Program-made: the position numbers and the translations under genes | Notes under the pieces: model-generated | What the model was told of the DNA's origin: nothing | The model's input: only the letters and a program-made list of their open reading frames with translations | Database searches by the model: none | Shown here: piece after piece, positions 15,704 to 24,714 of the stretch | Layout of the letters: each line of letters starts with the position of its first letter | Numbering within the stretch: the first letter of the stretch is position 1 | NCBI GenBank assembly: GCA_945895265.1 | Contig: CAMDEF010000003.1 | Span: 104,587 to 168,586 of the forward strand | DNA length: 64,000 bases | Source of the DNA: Bordetella parapertussis | Lineage (GTDB): Bacteria > Pseudomonadota > Gammaproteobacteria > Burkholderiales > Burkholderiaceae_B | Direction: 5' to 3'

Positions 15704-17014
15704 ATGGATACGCTCGGAATTGGTCTGTTTTTACTGATCATCATGTTGTTGTTTTTATCGGGTGGAATCTGGATCGCCATGACCTTGGCGATTTGCGGCT
15801 GGGTCGGGCAGGCTTTTTTTGTGAATACACAACCCGGTAAAAATTTGTTCTCAGCCTTTTGGGAAACAAACGCCTCTTGGGAGCTCGCAGCCTTACCCTT
15901 GTTTATCTGGATGGGTGAGATTCTGTTCAGAACCAAGTTAAGTGAAGAAATGTTTGAAGGTCTGCGCCCGTGGCTAAACCGCGTGCCGGGCCGGCTGATG
16001 CACACGACGGTGTTAGGTTGCGGGATTTTCGGTTCAGTCAGCGGCTCGTCTGCGGCCACCTGTGCCACCATCGCAAAAGTGGCCTTGCCTGAGCTTAAAA
16101 AACGCGGCTACGACGAAAAGCTGGCCTTGGGTGCCTTGGCTACGTCTGGCACGTTGGGGATTCTGATCCCACCTTCGATCACGATGGTGGTATACGCCGT
16201 CGCTGCCGACGCTTCAATTATTCGAATCTTTCTTGCGGGTTTTATTCCTTCTGCGATTTTGATGGCCTTGTTTATGGGCTATATCGCTTGGTGGTCGATC
16301 CGTAATCCGTCAAAAGTTCCTGCCGCCGATCCCCCGTCAAGTTTCCTTGAAAAGGTGCGTAAAAGCGGTAACTTAATCCCCTGTGCGCTACTAATTATCT
16401 TTATCGTTTGGGTGTTGGTGGCTGGTTATGCCACAGCAACCGAGTGCGCGGCCTACGGAGTGTTTGGTTCGTTAGCGATCGCAGCTTACGGCCGTTCGTT
16501 GACCTGGAAAAACTTCTGGGAAGGCTTGATGGGTACGACGCGTACCAGTTGCATGATTATGATCATCTTGGCTGGCGCGGCCTTCTTGACCAAAACAATG
16601 GCGTTTACCGGCGTGCCTCGCGAATTGGCTGAGTGGGTCAATGCTATGCAACTTTCGCCCTATGCCCTGATTGGTTGTTTGGTGGTGGTATATCTGATTT
16701 TAGGGACTGCGCTTGATGGCATCAGCATGATTGTGCTGACTGCAGCGGTCGTCTTGCCGATGATTCAAAAAGCGGGTTTCGATCTGATCTGGTTTGGAAT
16801 CTTTATCGTCTTGTTGGTTGAGATCGCCGAGGTCACGCCACCGGTGGGGTTTAACTTATTCGTGTTGCAAAACATGACGGGCAAAGACAGCAATACGATT
16901 GCGCTTGCTGCGATTCCGTTTTTTATCTGTCTGGTTATTTGTATCGTGATCGTTACGGTTTTCCCTGAGGTGGTGACGGTGCTGCCAGACTATGTCATGG
17001 GTAAGGCGAAATAG
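15704..17014 (+). CDS. TRAP transporter large permease (DctM family)
   Basis: 436 residues, about 12 hydrophobic segments. Family signatures include FGSVSGSSAATCATIAKVALPELKKRGYDEKLALGALATSGTLGILIPPSI (about 106-156), the sodium- and substrate-binding core, and GTALDGISMIVLTAAVVLPM. It is the Na+-driven translocation subunit for the organic acid delivered by the binding protein. A 137-bp gap separates it from dctQ; I see no separate promoter or gene in that gap. A convergent tartrate-dehydrogenase gene lies 103 bp downstream. Confidence 0.93.
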   Translation: MDTLGIGLFLLIIMLLFLSGGIWIAMTLAICGWVGQAFFVNTQPGKNLFSAFWETNASWELAALPLFIWMGEILFRTKLSEEMFEGLRPWLNRVPGRLMHTTVLGCGIFGSVSGSSAATCATIAKVALPELKKRGYDEKLALGALATSGTLGILIPPSITMVVYAVAADASIIRIFLAGFIPSAILMALFMGYIAWWSIRNPSKVPAADPPSSFLEKVRKSGNLIPCALLIIFIVWVLVAGYATATECAAYGVFGSLAIAAYGRSLTWKNFWEGLMGTTRTSCMIMIILAGAAFLTKTMAFTGVPRELAEWVNAMQLSPYALIGCLVVVYLILGTALDGISMIVLTAAVVLPMIQKAGFDLIWFGIFIVLLVEIAEVTPPVGFNLFVLQNMTGKDSNTIALAAIPFFICLVICIVIVTVFPEVVTVLPDYVMGKAK

Positions 17015-17116
17015 GGTGATCCGATGCCAAGCTCGATTGAGTTGCCGTTCGTCATATCGATAGGCCCCTAGCATTGAAGTGGACACACTGTTAGGCCCGT
17101 GAACACCGGTTGCGGC

Positions 17117-18181
17117 TTAGGCGATTTTTTCGCACACCGCCGCGGTCACTTGTGCGGTGGTGGCTAAACCGCCTAAATCACGCGTGTGCAGCCTTGGGTT
17201 GGCGGTCACCGCTTCGATCGCAGCCATCAAACGATCGGCTGCGGCTTGTTCGCCCAGATGCTCGAGCAGCATCACCACTGACCAAAAGGTACCAATCGGG
17301 TTTGCCAAGCCTTTGCCCATAATGTCAAAAGCCGAGCCGTGGATCGGCTCAAACATCGATGGATAGCGTCGCTCGGGGTCGATATTGCCTGTCGGAGCGA
17401 TACCCAGACTACCTGCTAAGGCGGCTGCGAGATCGCTCAAAATATCGGCGTGCAGGTTGGTCGCCACCAAAGTATCCAATGTCGCGGGGCGGTTGACCAT
17501 CCGTGCTGTGGCGGCGTCCACCAACTCTTTGTCCCAGGTCACATCCGGAAACTCTTTAGAAATCTGTACCGCGATCTCATCCCACATCACCATGGCGTGG
17601 CGTTGGGCGTTTGATTTTGTCACGACAGTCAGCAGTTTGCGCGGGCGTGATTGTGCCAATTTGAAGGCGTAGCGCATGATGCGCTCGACACCGGCACGCG
17701 TCATCATGCTGACATCGGTTGCGACTTCAATCGGGTGGCCTTGATGTGCGCGACCACCCACGCCAGAGTATTCACCTTCTGAGTTTTCGCGCACAATAAC
17801 CCAGTCGAGTTGGGCCGGGGTGCAGCGCTTAAGTGGTGCGTCAATGCCGGGCAAGATACGGGTAGGGCGTACGTTGGCGTACTGATCAAAGCCTTGGCAA
17901 ATTTTGAGGCGCAGGCCCCATAGAGTGATGTGGTCGGGGATGTGCGGATCGCCCGCCGAGCCAAACAAAATCGCGTCTTTGTTGCGTAAAGGATCGAGGC
18001 CATTTTCAGGCATCATCATGCCGTGCTTGCGGTAATAGTCGCCACCCCAGTCAAAGTTTTCGAATTCAAACTTCAAGGCGGGATTTTGACGTGCGAGTGC
18101 TTCAAGTACTTTCTGCCCTTCAGGGACCACTTCTTTACCAATGCCGTCACCTGGAATCGTGGCGATGCGATACGTTTTCAT
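17117..18181 (-). CDS. Tartrate dehydrogenase/decarboxylase (IDH/IMDH family)
   Basis: 354 residues from the ATG at 18181 (TTG twelve bases earlier is possible; GGAAA sits before the ATG). IPGDGIGKEVVPEGQKVLEA opens the isocitrate/isopropylmalate dehydrogenase fold. Substrate-binding NVRPTRILPG and VIVRENSEGEYSGVGG match the tartrate-dehydrogenase branch; K and Y of the catalytic pair are in VTKSNAQRHAMVMWDE and in the ENSEGEYSG loop. The metal site follows in NLHADILSDLAAALAGSLG. Members act NAD-dependently on tartrate, malate or related acids. The neighbouring TRAP transporter and C-C lyase suggest a shared hydroxy-acid pathway. Confidence 0.88.
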   Translation of the reverse strand: MKTYRIATIPGDGIGKEVVPEGQKVLEALARQNPALKFEFENFDWGGDYYRKHGMMMPENGLDPLRNKDAILFGSAGDPHIPDHITLWGLRLKICQGFDQYANVRPTRILPGIDAPLKRCTPAQLDWVIVRENSEGEYSGVGGRAHQGHPIEVATDVSMMTRAGVERIMRYAFKLAQSRPRKLLTVVTKSNAQRHAMVMWDEIAVQISKEFPDVTWDKELVDAATARMVNRPATLDTLVATNLHADILSDLAAALAGSLGIAPTGNIDPERRYPSMFEPIHGSAFDIMGKGLANPIGTFWSVVMLLEHLGEQAAADRLMAAIEAVTANPRLHTRDLGGLATTAQVTAAVCEKIA

Positions 18182-18248
18182 GCGGGTTTCCAATCAATAG
18201 TCAAAATTAGTTTTTAAGTGCGGTCGAGCAGTTTCGGTGAGGCGATTG

Positions 18249-19118
18249 TTATTCACCACCACTTTCATAGCGCTTACCGCGTGCCAAAAGTTCAGGCGTG
18301 CCGATCAAATTATTTAAGCCGTCAAAGTTAAACATCTTGTCCCGAAAACCGTCTGTGCTACCTGTCGCTTTCAGTTCTGCAAAGTATGCCTGCAAGGTCA
18401 TTGCCACTGAACGCACTGTACCGCCCGGAAAAATGGCAATTGAATAGCCAAGCTCTTGCAACACAGCGATTGACTTAACCGGGGTTTTGCCGCCTTCGAC
18501 CATGTTCGCCAGCAAAGGTGCGCGACCTTTAAAACGTTCATTGACGATGCGCATTTGTTCGTCGCTGCGCACGGCTTCGATGAATAAAATATCTGCACCC
18601 GCTGTCAGGTAGTGCTCAGCACGCTCGAGCGCTTGCTCAAATCCTTCAACGGCGACGGCATCGGTGCGCGCCATGATCAATGTGTCACTGCTGTGGCGTG
18701 AGTTCACAGCAGCTTTGATCTTGCCAACCATTTCAGCGGTGGACACCACCGTTTTGCCCTCAAGATGGCCGCAGCGCTTCGGAAAACTTTGATCCTCAAG
18801 CTGAATGATATTGGCGCCATTACGTTCAAAGCCACGCACGGTGCGCTCGGTATTCAATGCGTTACCAAAGCCCGTGTCGGCATCCACGATGATGGGCAGG
18901 CTGATGCGATCACGCATCTGTACGATTTTTTCATTGACCTCAGTAAACGTGGTGAGTCCGACGTCAGAACGCCCAAGCGTCGTATATGCCACCGAGGCAC
19001 CAGAAATATACACGGCCTCAAACCCTGCTTGCTCTGCCATCAAGGCTGACAAGGCGTCATACACGCCAGGTGCCAATAAAATTTCAGGTTGTTGGAGGCG
19101 GCTTTTAAGATTGATCAT
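18249..19118 (-). CDS. Isocitrate lyase/PEP mutase superfamily C-C lyase
   Basis: 289 residues. The barrel carries VDADTGFGNALNTERTVRGFERNGANIIQLEDQ (metal-binding DAD and ED) and the KRCGH signature (about 112-116) with the likely catalytic Cys. Those features fit lyases of this superfamily such as methylisocitrate lyase, dimethylmalate lyase or oxaloacetate decarboxylase, rather than the phosphonate mutases. It should cleave or decarboxylate a 2-hydroxy- or 2-oxo-dicarboxylate. It lies between the tartrate-type dehydrogenase and the amidase on the same strand, with 32-67 bp gaps, so an operon is likely. The precise substrate is unknown. Confidence 0.85.
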   Translation of the reverse strand: MINLKSRLQQPEILLAPGVYDALSALMAEQAGFEAVYISGASVAYTTLGRSDVGLTTFTEVNEKIVQMRDRISLPIIVDADTGFGNALNTERTVRGFERNGANIIQLEDQSFPKRCGHLEGKTVVSTAEMVGKIKAAVNSRHSSDTLIMARTDAVAVEGFEQALERAEHYLTAGADILFIEAVRSDEQMRIVNERFKGRAPLLANMVEGGKTPVKSIAVLQELGYSIAIFPGGTVRSVAMTLQAYFAELKATGSTDGFRDKMFNFDGLNNLIGTPELLARGKRYESGGE

Positions 19119-19150
19119 GAACGTATCTCTAGAGTTTTTATGTAAAAAAA

Positions 19151-20776
19151 TTAAGGTCTGAAGGCATTTGCAGGCTCTTCAAACCAATTTCGATTTTTAC
19201 GCAAACGTTGAGTCATTGCGAAGGCATACGGCGCAGCCTCAAGCAAGATCTCGGTTTGGGTTTCGTTTAACTTAAGCCCAGCATTTTTTGCCATGCGCAG
19301 GGCAAGCTCGCGCGTGGCAGCATCGCAGCCCGAGGTGTCAGGTGTTAAGTTTTGCGGCGCGAGTACCGGTACTTGGTTACCCGCAACGAGTGCTGGGCGT
19401 TTTGCGCGTAAGCCGGCTGCCAATTCATAGGTGTGGCCGGCGCGTAACACTAAGGCATCAGCCTGCGGGGCACCGACGAGTTGCAAGCCCATGGGTAACC
19501 CCGCAGTGTTAAAGCCACAGCACACAGCGAGTGCAGGGCCCCCAGAGACGTTGGCTAGCACCTGTGAGTTGCCACGTTGCCAAAAGGTGATGGGGCGATG
19601 CGCTGTGATTGGGCTGGCTGGGCCGAAGGTGGGCATCAAGAGCAAATCAAACTTTTCATAAATGGGTTGCATCTCGTTGATCATCCGCCGATGCTCGCGC
19701 GTCGCTGCCAAGTAATCAACGGATTGAAATAGCGAGGCGGGTAGGATGCGACTCAAGAAATCGTGCCCAAAGTCACTTGGACGACTGATAAGATTATGCT
19801 GATGTACCGCAAAAATTTCTGTCTCAGCGATAACCACCTTGACATCCATGTAGTCTTGCATCGAACGCACGCGGCAGTCTGCCACGTGGGCACCTAGTTG
19901 TTTGAAGATATCGATGGCCCGTTCAAGTGCTTGCAGATGTTCAGGATTGGCTGGGTTTTCTTCTTCCCACCAGTGGCGCAGCACTCCGATACGCAGCCCT
20001 TTGACGCCACCGCCCAACTGAGATTTGTAATCTTGGATGGGTTGAGCGAAGCTGTTGCCGTCTTTCGGGTCGTGTCCGGCTATTGCTTGCAACATCAGTG
20101 CACAGTCTTCAACCGTCCAGGCCATGGGACCACAGTGATCGAACGTAAAAGAGTTAGGCATGACGCCCGTGCGACTCACTAGCCCTGAGCTAGGCATAAA
20201 GCCTGCGATGCCACACAGTGAGGCTGGTCCACGAATCGAACCCCCTGTGTCGGTGCCTAAGGCTGCAGGCACGAACCCCGCGGCGACTGCGGCCCCCGAG
20301 CCGCTAGATGAGCCGCCACTGAATCGATCGAGCCCCCAAGGGTTGCGCACTGGCGGCCAAGGTAAATCAAGTGAGGGCCCGCCGTGTGCAAATTCGTGTG
20401 TATTGAGTTTGCCCATCAGTACAGCACCGGCGCCATAGAGCTTAGATACGACCGTGGCATCTTTGGTAGGCACATAGTGCTGCGCTGTACGTGACCCGCC
20501 GGTCGTCAGAATGTCTGCGGTTTCGTAGATGTCTTTTGCCCCAAAGGGCACGCCATGCATGGGCCCGCGATAGTCGCCCGCCATGATCTGAGCCTCAGCC
20601 GCCTTGGCTTGTTGGCGTGCCAAGTCGAAGGTTGGTGTAATAAACGCACTCAGTTGAACGTCATACGCCTCAATACGCGCGATTTGATGGTTCACGTAAT
20701 CAAGTGGCGAGAGTTTGCGCGTGCGCAGAAGCTCTGCGGCTTGTGCCAAAGTTAGGTCATGCAAGGCATTGGTCAT
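19151..20776 (-). CDS. Amidase signature family hydrolase
   Basis: 541 residues. The signature GGSSSGSGAAVAAGFVPAALGTDTGGSIRGPASLCG (about 154-189) contains the cis-Ser and nucleophile Ser; the catalytic Lys is in PFGAKDIYE (about 77-85). Such Ser-Ser-Lys amidases hydrolyse amides in the cytoplasm and are close to GatA and 6-aminohexanoate-type enzymes, but the genome context shows no gatB/gatC, so it is not the tRNA amidotransferase. First gene of the minus-strand run amidase-lyase-dehydrogenase. Substrate unknown. Confidence 0.88.
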   Translation of the reverse strand: MTNALHDLTLAQAAELLRTRKLSPLDYVNHQIARIEAYDVQLSAFITPTFDLARQQAKAAEAQIMAGDYRGPMHGVPFGAKDIYETADILTTGGSRTAQHYVPTKDATVVSKLYGAGAVLMGKLNTHEFAHGGPSLDLPWPPVRNPWGLDRFSGGSSSGSGAAVAAGFVPAALGTDTGGSIRGPASLCGIAGFMPSSGLVSRTGVMPNSFTFDHCGPMAWTVEDCALMLQAIAGHDPKDGNSFAQPIQDYKSQLGGGVKGLRIGVLRHWWEEENPANPEHLQALERAIDIFKQLGAHVADCRVRSMQDYMDVKVVIAETEIFAVHQHNLISRPSDFGHDFLSRILPASLFQSVDYLAATREHRRMINEMQPIYEKFDLLLMPTFGPASPITAHRPITFWQRGNSQVLANVSGGPALAVCCGFNTAGLPMGLQLVGAPQADALVLRAGHTYELAAGLRAKRPALVAGNQVPVLAPQNLTPDTSGCDAATRELALRMAKNAGLKLNETQTEILLEAAPYAFAMTQRLRKNRNWFEEPANAFRP

Positions 20777-20837
20777 GAAAGGGTCTCTTAAAGATTAACG
20801 CGTGAATGGATCAAAACCTAGACGTGTTTGAGTGGTC

Positions 20838-21551
20838 CTAACCCTTGACTGGAGTGATTGAGTCTAAACCTTGACGCTTGTATACCGCTGCGACCGCCGG
20901 TGTGCGCATAAACGCGTTGAAGGCGCTGATCACTTCAGGCTTGGTTGGGTCTTTAAATACGCCAATTGAAAACGTGGTCGATTGTTGGACGGCAGGAGGG
21001 AGTTTGGCAAAGATATTGATTCCAGACACCTGCATCAGCTCACTCATTTGCTGTACTGCGAGTTCAATCTCACCGCGGGCTACAAGTTCGCCCGTGAGGC
21101 CTTCAGCCAAGACAGTTGCTTTAGGCCGAAGTTCTTCATCTAACCCAAGACGTTTGAGCAGGCTTGCGAAGTACATCCCGCTTGCCCCTTGTTTAGAAAA
21201 TACGAATGAACGCGACGCGCGTAGGGTTGCAATAAACGCCTCTTGGGTCGAAATATCTGGTACGGGTGCACCAAGCTTGACAGCCATGGCGACTTCCGAG
21301 GTGACGAGATCGACTCGCGCGCCCTGTTGCAAAATGCCTTCGGCCTCGAGTTCGTTGATTGAACCTGCGACGGCGATCACGAGATCGCCGCGGGCGCCGC
21401 CACGAATACGCTCGCTTAGTTTTGCAGTGGCACCATATTTGATTTCAACGGCGATACCCGCTTGTTTTTCAAAATCAGGGATGACTTCGTTAAGAACGCT
21501 ACGTAACGCCATCGATGACATGAGTTTGAGTGTGGTTTTAGGGGTTGTCAT
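20838..21551 (-). CDS. ModA-like substrate-binding-domain protein without signal peptide
   Basis: 237 residues with the fold II periplasmic-binding pattern of ModA-type proteins: FEKQAGIAVEIKYGATAKLSERIRGG, then GILQQGARVDLVTSEVAMAVK, and a C-terminal STTFSIGVFKDPTKPEVISAFNAF. No hydrophobic signal peptide precedes the domain: the protein starts MTTPKTTLKLMSSMAL and no better upstream start is visible. No modB or modC is near. It may be a cytoplasmic ligand-binding protein or be exported by an unusual route. It sits between the amidase and the LysR gene on the same strand. Confidence 0.75.
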   Translation of the reverse strand: MTTPKTTLKLMSSMALRSVLNEVIPDFEKQAGIAVEIKYGATAKLSERIRGGARGDLVIAVAGSINELEAEGILQQGARVDLVTSEVAMAVKLGAPVPDISTQEAFIATLRASRSFVFSKQGASGMYFASLLKRLGLDEELRPKATVLAEGLTGELVARGEIELAVQQMSELMQVSGINIFAKLPPAVQQSTTFSIGVFKDPTKPEVISAFNAFMRTPAVAAVYKRQGLDSITPVKG

Positions 21552-21653
21552 GATCAGTTTTTGTAAGTGTGTGAAAAAACAGAGGTCAAGAAACGGAGAG
21601 TACAGAAAATATCAGGTGGCGAGGTTGGGTTTGGCGTTGAGGCCAGGTTCGCC

Positions 21654-22556
21654 CTAAGCACGTTCGATTCCCTCGACAGTCAGGGTTAAAAATTCAATAA
21701 AGGCCTTTACTTTCGCCGAAAGATTGCTTCGTGGCAAATACACTACGAACACCTCGGGGCCTTCGACGATGTAATCGGGCAAGATAGTCTTAAGTTTTCC
21801 GCTTTTTAACGCGTCTGCTGCGATGAAGTTACTGATCATGGTGATCCCAGCGCCAGCAACCGCAGCCTCAAGCAAAGATTCTGCGTTATTGATATTCAAG
21901 GCGCCCGAAAACGACTTAGAAAAATTCTGCCCATCTTTGGCAAATTGCCATTCGCGATGACCGCCTGTCATGGGTAGCAGGTAAGCCAGGCAGTGATGTG
22001 TTTGAAGCTCTTCGGGGGTTGTTGGTTCGCCGTGTTTGGTTAAATATTCAGGTGAAGCGCAGGCGGCGAAGCTTAAGCGACAAAGCTTGCGCGCCACCAC
22101 GCGCGAGTCGCTCACCGGTCCGATCTGAATCGCGGCATCGATGCCTTCATAGGCCAGATCAACCACGCGATCGCTTAACTCAACGTCTACCACCAACTCG
22201 GGATGCTGCTGTGTGAACGCCCAAAGTTTTGGTGCGATCACACGTCGACCAAAGCCGACTGGCATTTGAATGCGCAGCCGTCCCTTTGGCGTGGCGTTGC
22301 TCATAGTGACGGCGCTTTCCGCATCGTCGAGCTCGGCCAAAATGTTCCGGCAGCGTTCGTAAAAGCTTGAACCCTCGTCTGTCAAGCTAACTAAGCGTGT
22401 CGAGCGCTGTAGCAGTTTGACCCCAAGCTCTTGCTCAAGTCTGGCGACAGACTTGCTGATGGCCGAAGCGGTGAGCCCTAAGCGCTGGGCTGCAACGGTA
22501 AAGCTGCGCGTCTCTGCGACTTTGGCGAACACCAGTAAGGCGTTGAGATTTCGCAT
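21654..22556 (-). CDS. LysR-family transcriptional regulator
   Basis: 300 residues. N-terminal winged helix: LLVFAKVAETRSFTVAAQRLGLTASAISKSVARLEQELGVKLLQRSTRLVSLTDEG (about 7-62). The remainder is the two-lobed effector domain (RLRIQMPVGFGRRVIAPKLW and so on). It resembles the CrgA/DhT-type branch. It is transcribed divergently from the FMN oxidoreductase gene at 22723 with a 166-bp gap, so it likely controls that gene and the long run behind it, and may repress itself. Effector unknown. Confidence 0.93.
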   Translation of the reverse strand: MRNLNALLVFAKVAETRSFTVAAQRLGLTASAISKSVARLEQELGVKLLQRSTRLVSLTDEGSSFYERCRNILAELDDAESAVTMSNATPKGRLRIQMPVGFGRRVIAPKLWAFTQQHPELVVDVELSDRVVDLAYEGIDAAIQIGPVSDSRVVARKLCRLSFAACASPEYLTKHGEPTTPEELQTHHCLAYLLPMTGGHREWQFAKDGQNFSKSFSGALNINNAESLLEAAVAGAGITMISNFIAADALKSGKLKTILPDYIVEGPEVFVVYLPRSNLSAKVKAFIEFLTLTVEGIERA

Positions 22557-22660
22557 TGTGAAAGCCCTATTCTTGACTGCAATTCAGTATTGTTTTTCAT
22601 TTTACCGGATTGACCTATAAATAATCAGTAGTTAGCATACGGGCTGAAGATCTATAACAG

Positions 22661-22678
22661 GCCTCGCTTTTTCGAGGC
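22661..22678 (+). other. Small hairpin in the leader of the FMN oxidoreductase gene
   Basis: GCCTCG (22661-22666) pairs with CGAGGC (22673-22678) around CTTTTT, 44 nt before the start codon at 22723. It sits in the LysR divergent promoter region; a role in leader folding or as a weak attenuator is possible. Confidence 0.4.
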
Positions 22679-22722
22679 AGAGACAACGTCGCGCAAATTC
22701 TGGCGAGGCGAGAGGGTGACTT

Positions 22723-24714
22723 ATGTTGTTGCAACAACCGGGCCAGATTGGCAATCTGCGTTTAAAGAACCGCATCGTGATGGCGCCGATGGGGACGAAC
22801 TACAGTACGACTGACGGGCTGTCGACCCAGCGCGACTGCGAGTATTACGCCGAGCGCGCGCGTGGCGGGGTCGCCATGATTATGACTGAGGCCATGATCG
22901 TGACCGAGACGGCCCGCTCGCATCACAATTCATTGTGTTGTTATCACGACCGTTTTATTCCAGGGCTTGCTCGCTTGGTGCAGGGCATCAAAGAGCACGG
23001 CAGCCATGTGTTTGGTCAAATTAACCATCGCGGTGCCTTGCTGCGTCGAGCTGTACTCAACATGGAACCGGTTGGCCCCAGCGACTGGATCAATCCCAAC
23101 ACCGGTGACGCAGTGCGAGCGCTGCGCGTCACAGAGATTCACGAATTACAGGGTTTATTTGTTGCAGCAGCGCGTCGTCTTTGGCTTGCAGGCTATGACG
23201 GCGTCGAAATCCATGCAGGTAATGGTTATTTGTTTCAACAGTTCTTTACTGAACGAGTCAATCAGCGCACCGATCAGTATGGTGGCACCTTGCAAAATCG
23301 GATGCGCATGCTGCTTGAAACGATTGATCGGGTCAAACAAGCCTTACCTGATTTGTGCTTGGTGGTACGGTTAAGCGCAAGCGAGTTCGTTGAGGGCGGT
23401 TATACGCAAGACGAGATCATTGCTCTGGCTCAGGCCGTTGAGCAGGCAGGAGCCGATGCGATTGATCTGTCTGGCGGCAGCAATGAGAGCCCGCAGTTGT
23501 CAAAGTATTGTATTCAACCACCATCGTTTGCGCGCGGCTGTTTGGCCCCTGTTGCCAAGCCGATTAAAGAGGCCGTTAAGGTACCGGTTTTTGTGGCGGG
23601 TCGTATTGTGACGCCGGCAGACGCTGAAGCCGTGCTAGCCAGTGGCAGTGCTGATTTTGTATCAGTGGGGCGCGCGTTGTACGCAGACCCGCATTGGGCA
23701 CTCAAAGCCTTTGGTGAGGTCAAGGCACCTATACGTGAATGTATTGCCTGCAATGTCTGTTTTGAACGTTTAACGCTTGAAAAAGATGTGTCCTGTGTTC
23801 AGAACCCAATGGTCGGCACAGAATTCGAAGCTCTCGAGTTTGCCGAACCGCAATTGTTTGCACAGCCCCAAACACCACGCAAACGGGTCTTGGTGTTGGG
23901 GGCTGGGGTTGCTGGTATTGAAGCCGCCCGCGTCGCACGTGGGCGTGGTCATGAAGTTGAGATTTGGGAAAAAGCGCAACGGGTGGGGGGACAAATTCAT
24001 TTGGCCGTCGCAGCACCCGATAAGACTGAGGTTCAACCGGTTTGGGATTATCGCTGGTCACAGTTGATGGAAATGAAGGTGCCGGTGAAATGTGGCATTG
24101 ATGCAGACGCGGCAATGATCAAGGCGTTTAAGCCAGATTTTGTCGTGGTGGCAACGGGCTCTGTGCCTAGAGAGGCTCCAATTGACACCAGCGCTCTTGC
24201 GAGCGATATCGCGGTGATGCATGCTTGGGACGTGTTTACCTCGCCAGAGCGTATCGCGCCAGGCACGTCGGTGACTGTCATCGGTGGTGGCATGGTAGGC
24301 GTTGAAGTGGCTGATGTGCTGCGCCTGAAAGGTTGCGATATTCAAGTGCTAGAAATGCAAGCGACTGCCGCAAATGGCATGGCGCGCAACAATAAATTCG
24401 AATTACTTGAGCGTATTGCTTCGGCCGGCGTGCGGGTGATCACACAATGCCGCATCGAAAGTCTGAGCGATCGACATTTGACGGTCAAGCTTGGTCAGTC
24501 AGCTTCTATGCAATTGCCTATCGGACAAGTGCTGATTTTTGCGAATGGACCGCGCTCAAATATCGATGTCGTTGCAGCCATTGAGCAAGCCGGCGTGCCT
24601 TATGCTCGGGTCGGTGACTGCCATACGCCCGGCGATTTTCTATCTGCGATTCGCGATGGCTGGATGGTAGCCCTCGGGATTGATCAACAACCTTTTTCTG
24701 GACGAAGAGTATGA
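22723..24714 (+). CDS. FMN/4Fe-4S/FAD oxidoreductase of the 2,4-dienoyl-CoA reductase (OYE) type
   Basis: 663 residues in three parts. Residues 1-330 form an old-yellow-enzyme TIM barrel (NRIVMAPMGTNYSTTDG; GYDGVEIHAGNGYLFQQFF). Cysteines in ECIACNVCFERLTLEKDVSCVQNP (about 339-362) bind a 4Fe-4S cluster. Two Rossmann segments follow: VLVLGAGVAGIEAARVARGRGHEVEIWE and TVIGGGMVGVEVADVL for FAD and NAD(P)H. The C-x2-C-x2-C-x11-C spacing is one shorter than in E. coli FadH. Such enzymes reduce enoyl or dienoyl compounds or demethylate amines. Start supported by GAGAGGG upstream. The stop overlaps the next ATG (ATGA). Confidence 0.9.
   Translation: MLLQQPGQIGNLRLKNRIVMAPMGTNYSTTDGLSTQRDCEYYAERARGGVAMIMTEAMIVTETARSHHNSLCCYHDRFIPGLARLVQGIKEHGSHVFGQINHRGALLRRAVLNMEPVGPSDWINPNTGDAVRALRVTEIHELQGLFVAAARRLWLAGYDGVEIHAGNGYLFQQFFTERVNQRTDQYGGTLQNRMRMLLETIDRVKQALPDLCLVVRLSASEFVEGGYTQDEIIALAQAVEQAGADAIDLSGGSNESPQLSKYCIQPPSFARGCLAPVAKPIKEAVKVPVFVAGRIVTPADAEAVLASGSADFVSVGRALYADPHWALKAFGEVKAPIRECIACNVCFERLTLEKDVSCVQNPMVGTEFEALEFAEPQLFAQPQTPRKRVLVLGAGVAGIEAARVARGRGHEVEIWEKAQRVGGQIHLAVAAPDKTEVQPVWDYRWSQLMEMKVPVKCGIDADAAMIKAFKPDFVVVATGSVPREAPIDTSALASDIAVMHAWDVFTSPERIAPGTSVTVIGGGMVGVEVADVLRLKGCDIQVLEMQATAANGMARNNKFELLERIASAGVRVITQCRIESLSDRHLTVKLGQSASMQLPIGQVLIFANGPRSNIDVVAAIEQAGVPYARVGDCHTPGDFLSAIRDGWMVALGIDQQPFSGRRV

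Noticed and set aside
15619..15840. Small plus-strand frame between dctQ and dctM
   Set aside because: It runs into dctM in another frame and shows no features; the DctM start at 15704 is well supported by family alignment.
19151..20776. GatA subunit of the tRNA amidotransferase
   Set aside because: The amidase signature is shared, but gatB and gatC are absent and the neighbours are organic-acid enzymes.
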